Positions 14,861 to 22,666 of a stretch of 22,695 bases of DNA are shown in pieces. Made by a program: the position numbers and the translations under genes. Position 1 is the stretch's first letter. Each line of letters begins with the position of its first letter. The notes under the pieces were generated by a model. That model did no database searches, was not told the DNA's origin, and was given only the letters and a program-made list of their open reading frames with translations. This DNA comes from Dehalococcoidia bacterium. Its GTDB lineage: Bacteria; Chloroflexota; Dehalococcoidia; UBA3495. The stretch covers positions 1 through 22,695 of the forward strand of contig JASMCQ010000103.1 in assembly GCA_030753265.1 (NCBI GenBank), written 5' to 3'.

Positions 14861-15676
14861 TCATGCCAGGCTCCTCAGCAGCTCTCCGTACCCCTGAACC
14901 GGGCTGGTCCAACCCACCCTTCTCAGCGCCATCCAGATAGTGGCCTGGTTCACTGTGATCACCCTCTTCCCCAGCTTTTGCTCCAGCTCGTCCACCGCCT
15001 CCAGGGCCCGCCAGGCCGTCCCCGGCAGAAACACGGTATCCGCCTCATCTCTCACCACTGTGGGCACGAAATCCGCGATGACCCGGGGCTCCTGCACGTC
15101 GATGTCCCTGGGGTTCATGGAGTCCTGCATCCAGGGCTCGCCGTCGGCGCTGACCACCTCGAACCCCGCCTCTTCCAAGAAGGGCTTCAGCCGGTTCCGC
15201 AGGTGGAAGTTCCGGTAGGGACCGGCAACGCTGACGCGGCGGGCGCCCATGAACCGCATCGCCTCGAGACACGAGCCCACCGCGGTAATGGCGGGCGCGC
15301 CACCGGCCTGCTCCATGGCCTCGGACATCCGGCGGTCAAAAGCGAGGTTGCCCTTGTGCCAGGTCCCGGAAGTGCAGGCGTAGACCAAGAGGTCCGGACC
15401 TATGTTGGCCAGGGATCGAACGCCGCGTCCCACGTCTTCGTTCATCTTCGTTGCGTTGAACCCGAACAGTGCCCAGTCCACGGTGCCGGCCTCTTCACTG
15501 GTCAGCTTCACGCCGTACTGCTCATCGTCCGGCATCTCCGGCTGATTACCCCACCGGCCGTTCCACAAGCGCTCGAAATGCACGGTGATGCCCCGGGGAA
15601 CCACCGTATAGAAGTCGGGCTCCACAACCGGGTTGGTTGCGGGTAGCAGAGCCCCTATCCGCTTCGTCTCAGCCAT
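14861..15676 (-). CDS. maleate isomerase/Asp-Glu racemase superfamily protein with one catalytic Cys
   Basis: This 271-residue cytoplasmic protein has the two-domain maleate cis-trans isomerase/arylmalonate decarboxylase fold. It begins with the family segment IGALLPATNPVVEPDF (7-22). The first catalytic cysteine is C101 in YACTSGT. The second, normally in a CTNL-type motif near the C-terminus, is replaced by G219 (FLPGTAW), although the downstream family segment is intact (LEQKLGKRVITVNQATIW, 231-248). This is the reverse of arylmalonate decarboxylase, which keeps the second Cys and has Gly at the first. It may therefore not be an isomerase or racemase. The ATG at 15676 has GGAGGGG 8 bases upstream; an in-frame TTG lies 6 bases earlier. 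It is probably cotranscribed with the CoA-transferase. Confidence 0.9.
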   Translation of the reverse strand: MAETKRIGALLPATNPVVEPDFYTVVPRGITVHFERLWNGRWGNQPEMPDDEQYGVKLTSEEAGTVDWALFGFNATKMNEDVGRGVRSLANIGPDLLVYACTSGTWHKGNLAFDRRMSEAMEQAGGAPAITAVGSCLEAMRFMGARRVSVAGPYRNFHLRNRLKPFLEEAGFEVVSADGEPWMQDSMNPRDIDVQEPRVIADFVPTVVRDEADTVFLPGTAWRALEAVDELEQKLGKRVITVNQATIWMALRRVGWTSPVQGYGELLRSLA

Positions 15677-15836
15677 GGCCAAATCCCCTCCGCTTCTCGT
15701 CCGCGACCCGGCGCCTCGCCATCGCCGGGGGACCAGCTATCCGGGCGCCCCGTTGTTGCGACGAACATAACCAAGGCCCTCGTCAGGCGCCAATTTCAGG
15801 CTGATGGCCCTCGTCGGATTTGATGTGCGGACGTAC

Positions 15837-17060
15837 TCAGATCACGCCCTCGCTACGGAGGCCATCGATCTTCTGACGCGACAGGTGCAGGTACTCCTGC
15901 AACACCTCCTCCGTGTGTTCGCCGAGTCTCGGGCCCCGCTGGTGCTCCATGGCCGAGTCACCGACTTTGATGGGGCTGGCCAGCTGCCGCACGGTCCCGA
16001 ACTCTGGGTGAGGGACTTCAAGAATCATCTGGTCTTCGGCCACTTGGGGGTCGGCGAGAGCCTCCTCCACCGTATTCACCGGGGCGCAGGGGACCAGTCC
16101 GGCAAGAAGCCGCAGCCATTGCGCGGTTGTCCTCTGCCGGGAAAGCTCTTTTAGGACCGGCACCAAAACCTCGCGGTTTTCGAGGCGGTCCGCGAAAGTC
16201 AGGAAGCGCGGGTCTTCCGCCAGGTGGGAGGCACCGAAGGCAGTCACCAGATTACGGTAGAATTTCTCCTTCGCGCACATCACTACTATCCATCCATCTT
16301 TGGTCGGCAGGACCTGGCAGGGCACTTGGGATGGATGCGCCGAATCAGGAAGCCTTTGCGGTTGAAAGCCCCTGGTCAAATGCCAAGCGCCGACGTAAGC
16401 CAGTTGGGAAAAGCCGGTATCGAAAAGGCTAACGTCCACGTCACAACCGGCGCCGGTGGCTCGCGCCCGGAGGATGGCGCTGACGGTCCCCAACGCCGCC
16501 ATCTGTCCTGCGCTCAAGTCGACGAGTGACAGACCGGACTTGGCCGGCGGCGCGTCCGGGTCGCCCGTCAGGCTCATCCAGCCGGCATAACCTTGTATCA
16601 AGTAGTCGTAACCTGGTTCAGCGGCGCGCGCACCACCCCGTCCGAAAGCCGACAGAGAGCAACAAACGATGGCGGCGTTGACCTCGCCGAGCGTTCGGTA
16701 GGTCAGGCCCAGTTGGTCCGGCAGGTCACCCCTCAGGTTGTTCAAGACGGCTTGAGAACCGGCCACCAGCGGGTGGAGGATCTCATTGCTCCGGGGATGC
16801 TTCAGATTCAGTGTGATGCTCTTCTTGTTCCGGTTGAAGCTCTGGAAGAACAGGCTATCCTGGTCGCCGGTGTAGGGAGGCACGTATCTGCCGACGTCGC
16901 CGCCCGTGTCCGGGTTTTCGATCTTGATGACCTCGGCCCCCAAGTCTCCCAAGAGCATCGTCCCCCAGGGCAAAGCCCCATACTGCTCTACCGCGACAAT
17001 GCGAACATCCGAGAGTAAGGGTCGAGGGCCAGACTTGCCCTCATTTGCGGACATATTCAT
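15837..17060 (-). CDS. CaiB/BaiF family (class III) CoA-transferase
   Basis: A 407-residue cytoplasmic enzyme that moves CoA between carboxylic acids through an aspartyl-CoA anhydride. The N-terminal signature is clear: VEQYGALPWGTMLLGDLGAEVIKIE (24-48 region), then SFNRNKKSITLNLK (74-87). The proposed catalytic Asp is D181 in SLVDLSAG, the position of D169 in formyl-CoA transferase. The C-terminal region has PCAPVNTVEEALADPQV and HPEFG, both typical. Length is normal. The ATG at 17060 has only a CAGG ribosome site; an ATG two codons later (17054) is possible. It lies 242 bases downstream of the AOR homologue and 160 before the isomerase-like gene, all on one strand. That order suggests CoA activation of an acid made by the AOR homologue. 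Confidence 0.94.
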   Translation of the reverse strand: MNMSANEGKSGPRPLLSDVRIVAVEQYGALPWGTMLLGDLGAEVIKIENPDTGGDVGRYVPPYTGDQDSLFFQSFNRNKKSITLNLKHPRSNEILHPLVAGSQAVLNNLRGDLPDQLGLTYRTLGEVNAAIVCCSLSAFGRGGARAAEPGYDYLIQGYAGWMSLTGDPDAPPAKSGLSLVDLSAGQMAALGTVSAILRARATGAGCDVDVSLFDTGFSQLAYVGAWHLTRGFQPQRLPDSAHPSQVPCQVLPTKDGWIVVMCAKEKFYRNLVTAFGASHLAEDPRFLTFADRLENREVLVPVLKELSRQRTTAQWLRLLAGLVPCAPVNTVEEALADPQVAEDQMILEVPHPEFGTVRQLASPIKVGDSAMEHQRGPRLGEHTEEVLQEYLHLSRQKIDGLRSEGVI

Positions 17061-17160
17061 ACCTGGCCGTTCCCGGTGTCAGGGCGCGGGACACCATCGG
17101 TCCCCTGCCCCGGTCGGCATTTGATTCGGCGGACCCAGGCCGGCACGCCGTCATGCCGGC

Positions 17161-17184
17161 TCTGCCTGGTTCTGCCTGGTTCTG
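17161..17184. repeat. 10-bp tandem duplication
   Basis: TCTGCCTGGT is repeated exactly twice, followed by TCTG, in the spacer between the AOR homologue and the CoA-transferase gene. It is short and may be slippage. Confidence 0.5.
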
Positions 17185-17302
17185 TTGGATCGCCCCCACT
17201 TCCAGCCGGGCCTCCCCCCATTGCTGGGGATCGCTTCACCGTGAACTCAGCCGAGCGGTCTGGATGGGGCGCCAGGCCGTGCCGCAAGACCGAGCAAACT
17301 CC

Positions 17303-19264
17303 CTAGCCGCTTTGACTGCCCGTGACGCCCAGGTCCGGAAGGAACTCTTCCATGCCCAGCCGCTTCAGGGTTTCGGCAGTGGGTATCCCCGTATCCACGT
17401 TCCAACCCATCTGGCCGTAGTACTCGTCGACCATGGCGGGCAGATACGGCTTGATGCTCAGACCCTTGGACGGGCCGGTGGGCGGCGCCTCCAGGTGTTT
17501 CTCTGAGATGTCGAACTCGTCCGACTTCTGAAATCCCCTCCTGGCGTACACTAACCGCATCAGGTTGGTGACCCGTTCGCCGATAGCCATGGCTTCTTTG
17601 GTGTCAAAGTCTTCCCAGCCCACGCCCTGGGCCAGACTCAGGCTGGTGAGGCGCAGGGAGTCATTGACCCCTCGCGCGCTGAACATGCATATTCCCAGGC
17701 TGTCCCAGAACAGCTTGGCGAACTGGGACCGGCGCACGGGTTCCACCTTGCTCAGGGCTTCGTCGGCGTTGTGGGCAACCCCCGGCGTGGCTTTGTCGTA
17801 TCCAATCTCAGGCAGGCTGTTCCGATCCGCACCCGCGCCCTGGATCGAGGGCCCGGTACCCGCCACCAGCTCGCCGAAAACCACGCTCCAGTATTGCCGC
17901 TGATCGTGGGTCACCACCCCGGCGCCCTTCACGTCCAGGATCTTGGCCCGCATCTGCTCCACCATTCCCTTCTCGCGGCCCAGGGCCTCGGGCATTGCCT
18001 TGGCGCCCAGGGCCAGCTTGGCCCCGATGCCCTCCCTCCGGACGGTCCGGTTGACCAGCTCCATGGCCGCTTCCCAGTTGCCCCAGGTCAGGTCCAGGCC
18101 GTCGGTGTCCTCCAGGGTGAGGATTCCCTCGCTGTACGCTTCGAACATCGCTCCCATCAGGGTGCCGAACTGGCCCGATTCCAGTCCCAAGCCGTCGAAA
18201 AAGTCGGTCATAATGACCACGGCGCTGGGGTCGTCCACGCCGATCATGGCGGCGGCGCCCTCCATGTTCTCGGCGCCTCCGCAGGGGCTTCCCACGAACC
18301 CGGCGTAGGGCCCGTCGGTGATCTCGACATTGTAAGCGCAGGAGATCTTGCAGTTGTAGGACGGCTGGGGGGTTATCTTCCAGCGGGCGCAGGCGTCGAC
18401 GTACTTCTGGGCGTACTGGGCGCCCCATTCAGGGTCGGTCATGTTCTTGGCCGCGACCCTCATGTTCTTGCCCAGGCTGTTGTAATAGTTGCGGGTAATG
18501 CCCCCGTCCTTCAGGCCAAACGCCGAGGCCAGAACGCCGGATGTGTTGGCGGGGTCGGGCAGCAGGTTCTCCTCCCACTCGGCGGAGGTTTCCACCAGCC
18601 CCTCGGGGTCGAATACAGGGACGGCGCCGGTGCCGCGCACGGCGATGGCCTTCAGGTTCTTGCTTCCCATCACGGCGCCCGGGCTGCCTTTGCCGGAGCC
18701 GTGGTTTCGGTCTGCCTTCACCATGGCTCCGGGCAGTCGCGCCTCGCCCGCGGGGCCGATGCTGGCCACGCTGATGAACTCCTCGTCGCCCAACTCCAAC
18801 TTGAGGCGCCGCTCGGTCTCCCTGGTGGTCAGGCCCCACAGGTGGCTGGCGTCGCGCAGCTCCACCTTGTCATCGTCGATCCAAAGGTATTGAGGCTTCT
18901 CGGCCCTGCCGGTGATGTAGAGGCCTTCATGCCCGGCATGCTTCAGGTAGGCCCCCCAGAAGCCGTGGCCGTGGCCCACCCCGGCGGCGTAAGGTATCAG
19001 GGGGTTGTAGCAGATGGTGGCCCAATCGGAAGAGTTGTTCGCGGGAGTCCCCGTCAGCGGCCCCGTCATGATGATGAGAGGCGCGTCGGCCGCGGTAGCT
19101 TCGGCCTTTGGGGGCGCGTCGCGCAGCAGCAAATATATGCCCAAACCCGTGCCACCCAGGTACTTGCGCAGGATACCCTCACTGGGCAGGGGCTCCCTGG
19201 TGATGGTTCCCTGGTCGAGGTCTATTCGCAGGTAGTGAGGCCGGTATCCGCCGCGAATCGCCAT
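17303..19264 (-). CDS. aldehyde:ferredoxin oxidoreductase family protein with a Cys-to-Ser cluster ligand
   Basis: This 653-residue tungsten/molybdenum-pterin enzyme homologue is expected to oxidise an aldehyde to an acid or reduce an acid with ferredoxin. Domain 1 shows YLGGTGLGIYLL (35-45), GPLTGTPANNSS (68-79) and GAVMGSKNLKAIAVRGTG (196-213). The [4Fe-4S] motif CxxCxxxC reads S302-Y-N-C305-K-I-S-C309. The fourth ligand C526 lies in DSLGIC (521-526), one of the two pterin-binding DxxGL(C/D) motifs. The other reads D357-GLGL-E362. GAENME (330-335) aligns with the usual GPEYET. The usual His late in the protein is not apparent. The start at 19264 has AAGGAG (19272-19277) 7 bases upstream; the frame stays open further upstream without similarity. 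No ferredoxin gene is adjacent. It is the first gene of a three-gene minus-strand set. Confidence 0.93.
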   Translation of the reverse strand: MAIRGGYRPHYLRIDLDQGTITREPLPSEGILRKYLGGTGLGIYLLLRDAPPKAEATAADAPLIIMTGPLTGTPANNSSDWATICYNPLIPYAAGVGHGHGFWGAYLKHAGHEGLYITGRAEKPQYLWIDDDKVELRDASHLWGLTTRETERRLKLELGDEEFISVASIGPAGEARLPGAMVKADRNHGSGKGSPGAVMGSKNLKAIAVRGTGAVPVFDPEGLVETSAEWEENLLPDPANTSGVLASAFGLKDGGITRNYYNSLGKNMRVAAKNMTDPEWGAQYAQKYVDACARWKITPQPSYNCKISCAYNVEITDGPYAGFVGSPCGGAENMEGAAAMIGVDDPSAVVIMTDFFDGLGLESGQFGTLMGAMFEAYSEGILTLEDTDGLDLTWGNWEAAMELVNRTVRREGIGAKLALGAKAMPEALGREKGMVEQMRAKILDVKGAGVVTHDQRQYWSVVFGELVAGTGPSIQGAGADRNSLPEIGYDKATPGVAHNADEALSKVEPVRRSQFAKLFWDSLGICMFSARGVNDSLRLTSLSLAQGVGWEDFDTKEAMAIGERVTNLMRLVYARRGFQKSDEFDISEKHLEAPPTGPSKGLSIKPYLPAMVDEYYGQMGWNVDTGIPTAETLKRLGMEEFLPDLGVTGSQSG

Positions 19265-19728
19265 TGTCTTTCTCCTTGTTTCGGGTTCGCCGCCGACAGC
19301 GCCGGTGTGGTGAGCGGTCGGGACCGTGGGACCGGTTGGCAAGCCTGGAATCGAGATTTCCGAGGACAAGTCTCTGGTCCTAACGAACTCTCGAGGGTCT
19401 CTCCCTTCGGCCGCCTCACGGGTTTGGGGCACACCGGAACGGAGGGGAAACGAGCGCGCCAATTGGGGGGAGTGGAAGCGGCGAGGTAGAATTCGAGGAA
19501 ACCGCGCCTCCCTTCCAAGCACCGCGCATCGGGCCGGGTCCTTTCCGCGACACCGCCATCGCCATGAAAGCCAAGATTCAGCTGAGTAAGCCATAGCGGA
19601 AACCGTGGGGGAGATGCCGCGTAGATAATGACAGACCAGGGAGGAATAGTCAACGGGAGATGCCTCTGGGCGGAACGGCCACCAGGGTCTGGCCAAGACG
19701 GCCTGATGCTGCTCCAAGCCTCAGAAGC
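19265..19728. other. 464-base leader region of the AOR-homologue set
   Basis: No gene is recognised here, although the AOR frame stays open through it on the minus strand. That stretch has no family similarity and ends in the methyltransferase remnant region. It contains the candidate promoter at 19625-19653. Confidence 0.45.
19625..19653 (-). promoter_or_regulatory. candidate promoter of the AOR/CoA-transferase/isomerase set
   Basis: On the minus strand TTGACT (19648-19653, 5/6) and CATTAT (19625-19630, 4/6) are separated by exactly 17 bases. The transcript would begin near 19618 with a leader of about 350 nt before the AOR start. Confidence 0.4.
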
Positions 19729-19923
19729 TCAGGTGGCCCCACACCCGACATCCAGCCCCCGGGCCCCTTCGGGAGTTAGCTCCTTCATCCTCCCAATCAG
19801 GTCCAGGTCGCCGGTGAGTCCCGGGTGAGAGACGTTGTTGTATATGGACTGTATGAACCCGTGGGACACTTCGGCATACCGTCGGGCGTGGCGGCTATAG
19901 AACTCTTCGGATGTCTTCTGCAT
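19729..19923 (-). pseudogene. N-terminal remnant of a class I SAM-dependent methyltransferase
   Basis: A 64-codon frame starts with ATG at 19923, preceded by GGGAGAGAG. It reads like the beginning of a SAM-dependent methyltransferase: FYSRHARRYAEVS (8-20), then a helix leading into the SAM-binding motif I, GLDVGCGA (56-63). One codon later it stops. Motifs II to IV and the rest of the usual roughly 200 to 250 residues are missing. The two other forward frames past the stop show no methyltransferase continuation within about 100 bases. This looks like a truncation or deletion scar between the AOR-homologue set and the flavoprotein gene. The frame is open upstream to 20088, but that part is not methyltransferase-like. 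Confidence 0.7.
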
Positions 19924-20184
19924 CTCTCTCCCGCATGGTAGGAAATTCAAGCCGTACCGGAGGGTGTGGCGGGGAAAAAGCTGTTGCGAGCCTATCGTGA
20001 CTCCCTCAAATTGGGTTCGACGGGTCCGCAAGTGCCTGCCTGCTGGGGCCGGATCTCCGTTGCCCGGTTGCTCGTGCGGTCCAGGCAAGGCCCGGGCTCA
20101 TTGCTCTCTGGTAGGTACTAGAACCCGACGCGGAAGTCAAATATTCGACGCTTGGGTGCCCCGGCCGCCGAGGGATGATGTATC

Positions 20185-21888
20185 ATGTCTCGGGGGTGTG
20201 ACATGACGTTGAAACCGAACAACCACGTCAGGACGGACGTCCTGGTCATCGGAGGAGGGGGAGCGGGCCTCCGGGCCGCCATCGAGGCCCAGGCACGCGG
20301 CGCCAGGGTGCTGGTGATCTCTCAGTCCCGCGTCGGCTATGGAAGCAACACTACGATTGCGGGAGGGGCCGTCGCCGCCGTCCTCAGCCCTTCGAAGGGT
20401 CGCCGTGATCCGCTGGATTCGACCGAGCAGCACCTGGCGGACACCGTTAGCAGCGGCCGGTTCATCAACGACCAATCCATGATGCAGACAGTAGCCGACG
20501 GAGCGGAAGAGGAAGTGGAGGCATTGCGGAATTTCGGGGTTGAATTCGCAGCCCCTAAAGCCCATCCTTGGTTACGCCTCTCCTACGACCCGGGTCACAG
20601 CCGCCGCCGGATAATACATGGCCAGACGTTCTTCGGGACTGATTTCACCTTTCCTTTGCGGCGGTACGCCCTGGCCCAGGGAGTAGAGTTCGGGGAAGGA
20701 CTCCTGGTAACCAGGCTGCTGATGAGCCGGGGCGCCGTGGTTGGGGCGATGAGCATCGACAGCAAAGGCGAGGCCGTCATGTTCGAAGCGCCGGCGGTGG
20801 TCCTGGCGACGGGGGGACTCGGCCAGGTCTACTCGCGTACCGACAACACCGGCGGGTCCACCGGGGACGGCTACGTCCTGGCATACAAGGCAGGGGCGGT
20901 CCTTCAAGACATGGAGTTCGTCCAGTATTATCCCGCCTGCATGGGCTTGGGATCACCGGCGCTGTTCTACGAGAGCCTCCTTATCGGGACCAAAGCCAGG
21001 ATTCTCAATTCCCGGGGCGAGGATATCGTGGAGAAGTACGGCCTTGCCGACCCGATGTCGATGACCCGGGACCGGCTGAGCATCGCGATCGGTAAAGAGT
21101 TGGACGCAAGTGAGGGCCTCGACGGCAAGGTGGTCCTGGACCTGGAACATTGCCCGCCGGACCGGATGGAGGTCATGTGGCCGGTCATGCCCAAGGCCGT
21201 CCTCAAGGGAGAGCGGCGGCTCGCGGTTGCTCCGGCCGTCCACTTCCATATGGGTGGTGTGATCGTCAACGGGCGGGCCGAGACCTCAGTGCCCGGCCTG
21301 TACGCCGCCTGTGAGGTAACCGCTGGCGTCCACGGGGCCAACCGGCTCTCCGGGAACGCGTTGACCGAGGCCTGGGTCTTCGGCGCCATCGCCGGCCGGG
21401 AGGCAGCCCTGCGGGCCAGAGAAACGGACGCCGGGCCACTGTCCAAAGATGAGATGTCCGCGGAAAAGGAAAGGCTGCAAGGGCTGACGCTGAGGCGGAA
21501 CGGGGAAGCGGCCAAGACCATGCTGCAGTCCCTCAAAGATAGCATGTGGAACAATGCCGGCCTTATCCGCGACGCCCACAGCCTGAACCAGGCGTTGGAC
21601 GTGATCGAGGGCCTGCAATCGCGCTTCGACGATGATACAGTGGGCGATGGCCGGAGGCCCCAGTCGGTGGTGAGGCTGGGCAACATGCTGGCCGTCTCGG
21701 AGATGATATGCCGCGCCGCCCTGTACCGGGGTGAAAGCCGGGGCGCCCACTACCGCCGGGATTGCCCCGAGCAAAACGACGCCGATTGGCTGCGGAACGT
21801 GGTGATCGCCAACAAGAACGGGAAGATGTCCTTGACCACCGAGCCGGTGAAACTGACCAAGGTGCAGCCGCCGGCCCGGGGAAGATAA
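20185..21888 (+). CDS. FAD-binding fumarate reductase/succinate dehydrogenase-type flavoprotein
   Basis: A 567-residue flavoprotein of the SdhA/FrdA/NadB/KstD-like superfamily. The FAD dinucleotide fold is DVLVIGGGGAGLRAAIEA (18-35); VVLATGGLGQVY and TGDGYVLAYKAGA (226-238) follow. The capping domain has TRDRLSIAI (294-302), and the C-terminal FAD site reads HFHMGG (353-358), GLYAACE and GVHGANRLSGNALTEAWVFG (381-400). R295, H353 and R387 match catalytic-site residues. The His that covalently holds FAD in SdhA/FrdA is N55, and the His in the QFHPT motif is Y249. No iron-sulfur or membrane-anchor subunit is adjacent, so it is probably a soluble enzyme. The start is uncertain: ATG at 20185, or 20203, which has GGGGGTG just upstream. 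Confidence 0.9.
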   Translation: MSRGCDMTLKPNNHVRTDVLVIGGGGAGLRAAIEAQARGARVLVISQSRVGYGSNTTIAGGAVAAVLSPSKGRRDPLDSTEQHLADTVSSGRFINDQSMMQTVADGAEEEVEALRNFGVEFAAPKAHPWLRLSYDPGHSRRRIIHGQTFFGTDFTFPLRRYALAQGVEFGEGLLVTRLLMSRGAVVGAMSIDSKGEAVMFEAPAVVLATGGLGQVYSRTDNTGGSTGDGYVLAYKAGAVLQDMEFVQYYPACMGLGSPALFYESLLIGTKARILNSRGEDIVEKYGLADPMSMTRDRLSIAIGKELDASEGLDGKVVLDLEHCPPDRMEVMWPVMPKAVLKGERRLAVAPAVHFHMGGVIVNGRAETSVPGLYAACEVTAGVHGANRLSGNALTEAWVFGAIAGREAALRARETDAGPLSKDEMSAEKERLQGLTLRRNGEAAKTMLQSLKDSMWNNAGLIRDAHSLNQALDVIEGLQSRFDDDTVGDGRRPQSVVRLGNMLAVSEMICRAALYRGESRGAHYRRDCPEQNDADWLRNVVIANKNGKMSLTTEPVKLTKVQPPARGR

Positions 21889-22120
21889 CGCCCGTTTTTC
21901 TCACCGTTTGAGTCTGCCTACCATGCCCTCGTGAGGTAACCACTCCCGTCCGGCATAACAGCCCAGAAGCTGCAGGGAGCCCCTCGTGAGCGCCAAACAG
22001 AGGGATGGACAGAAAAGTTGCAAATGCTTTTGCACTCAGGCCCTCCGCAACGCCATCCCGCCAGGATGCTCCGTATATCCACCTCCTGCCGGGTGGTAAG
22101 ATCTCAGTTGGGGATCCTGT

Positions 22121-22127
22121 GGGAGGG
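22121..22127 (+). promoter_or_regulatory. ribosome site that supports a TTG start
   Basis: GGGAGGG lies 5 bases before TTG at 22133. The next candidate, GTG at 22139, would have an 11-base spacing, and no ATG is in frame until residue 14. This supports TTG as the start of the small repeat protein. Confidence 0.55.
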
Positions 22128-22132
22128 ACCGA

Positions 22133-22606
22133 TTGAGAGTGACCGCGCTGGTTTTGACCCTGGTCAAGGGGATGGCTTCGCTGATGTGGACCCTGGCCAA
22201 GGGTATGGCGTGGCTATTGTGGACCCTGGCCAAAGTGCTGTTGGGTGCGATTCGTCTCGTGAGAGGTGGGCCGGGCCGGGGTGTTGGGCGTAGAATCGCC
22301 GGAAGGACCCCCGTTCGCGTCCGGCGGCAATGGGACGACCATCGTATCGGCGCGGTCCGATGGTCCGAATTGACCAATGTGCATTGGGACAGCGTGTCCG
22401 GCGGCACCCAGGTGGAGAGCCCGGAGCCGTACATTCATGCTTATGTTTGGTGCGATAAGGTCAAGGGCACCATCGCCCACTCGTGTATCCACGGTCCCGG
22501 CCCGCACAACATCAAAGTGTGCCTGGTCAAGAAGGACAATAGCGGAGAGGTTTGGAAGCGGATGTTGGAGTTAGCGGGGCCCAGACCGGCCAAACGTTTC
22601 TGGTGA
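22133..22606 (+). CDS. hypothetical protein with an 11-residue hydrophobic tandem repeat
   Basis: A 157-residue protein that I do not recognise. Residues 9-19, 20-30 and 31-41 are an 11-residue repeat (TLVKGMASLMW, TLAKGMAWLLW, then TLAKVLLGAIR), mirrored by a 33-bp DNA repeat. Each unit has one Lys on an otherwise hydrophobic face, so the segment could be a membrane helix or an interfacial helix. A very basic linker follows (44-66, eight Arg). The C-terminal part (about 67-157) is polar and contains C107, H116, C118, H120, H125 and C130, a spacing that could bind a metal, though no known motif fits. Translation from TTG is proposed from the ribosome site. It lies 244 bases after the flavoprotein gene. 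Confidence 0.7.
   Translation: MRVTALVLTLVKGMASLMWTLAKGMAWLLWTLAKVLLGAIRLVRGGPGRGVGRRIAGRTPVRVRRQWDDHRIGAVRWSELTNVHWDSVSGGTQVESPEPYIHAYVWCDKVKGTIAHSCIHGPGPHNIKVCLVKKDNSGEVWKRMLELAGPRPAKRFW
22157..22236 (+). repeat. 33-bp in-frame tandem repeat
   Basis: Units begin at 22157, 22190 and 22223 with ACCCTGGYCAA. The first two are full 33-bp copies with differences mostly at third positions, and the third decays after about 14 bases. It keeps the reading frame of the small protein. Confidence 0.75.
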
Positions 22607-22666
22607 GACAAGGGTACGGCCCTGAAGCTGAAAGCTAATCCTGATCGAAGGGTTGAATGACGGGCG

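Noticed and set aside
17771..19489. 572-codon plus-strand open frame opposite the AOR homologue
   Set aside because: It is antisense to a strongly supported family gene. Its residue content (Gly, Val, His-rich without structure) is what a complementary frame of a GC-rich gene gives.
19265..19717. N-terminal extension of the AOR homologue by about 150 codons
   Set aside because: The family starts near MAIRGGYRPHYLRIDL, there is an AAGGAG site 7 bases before that ATG, and the extension shows no similarity or structure.
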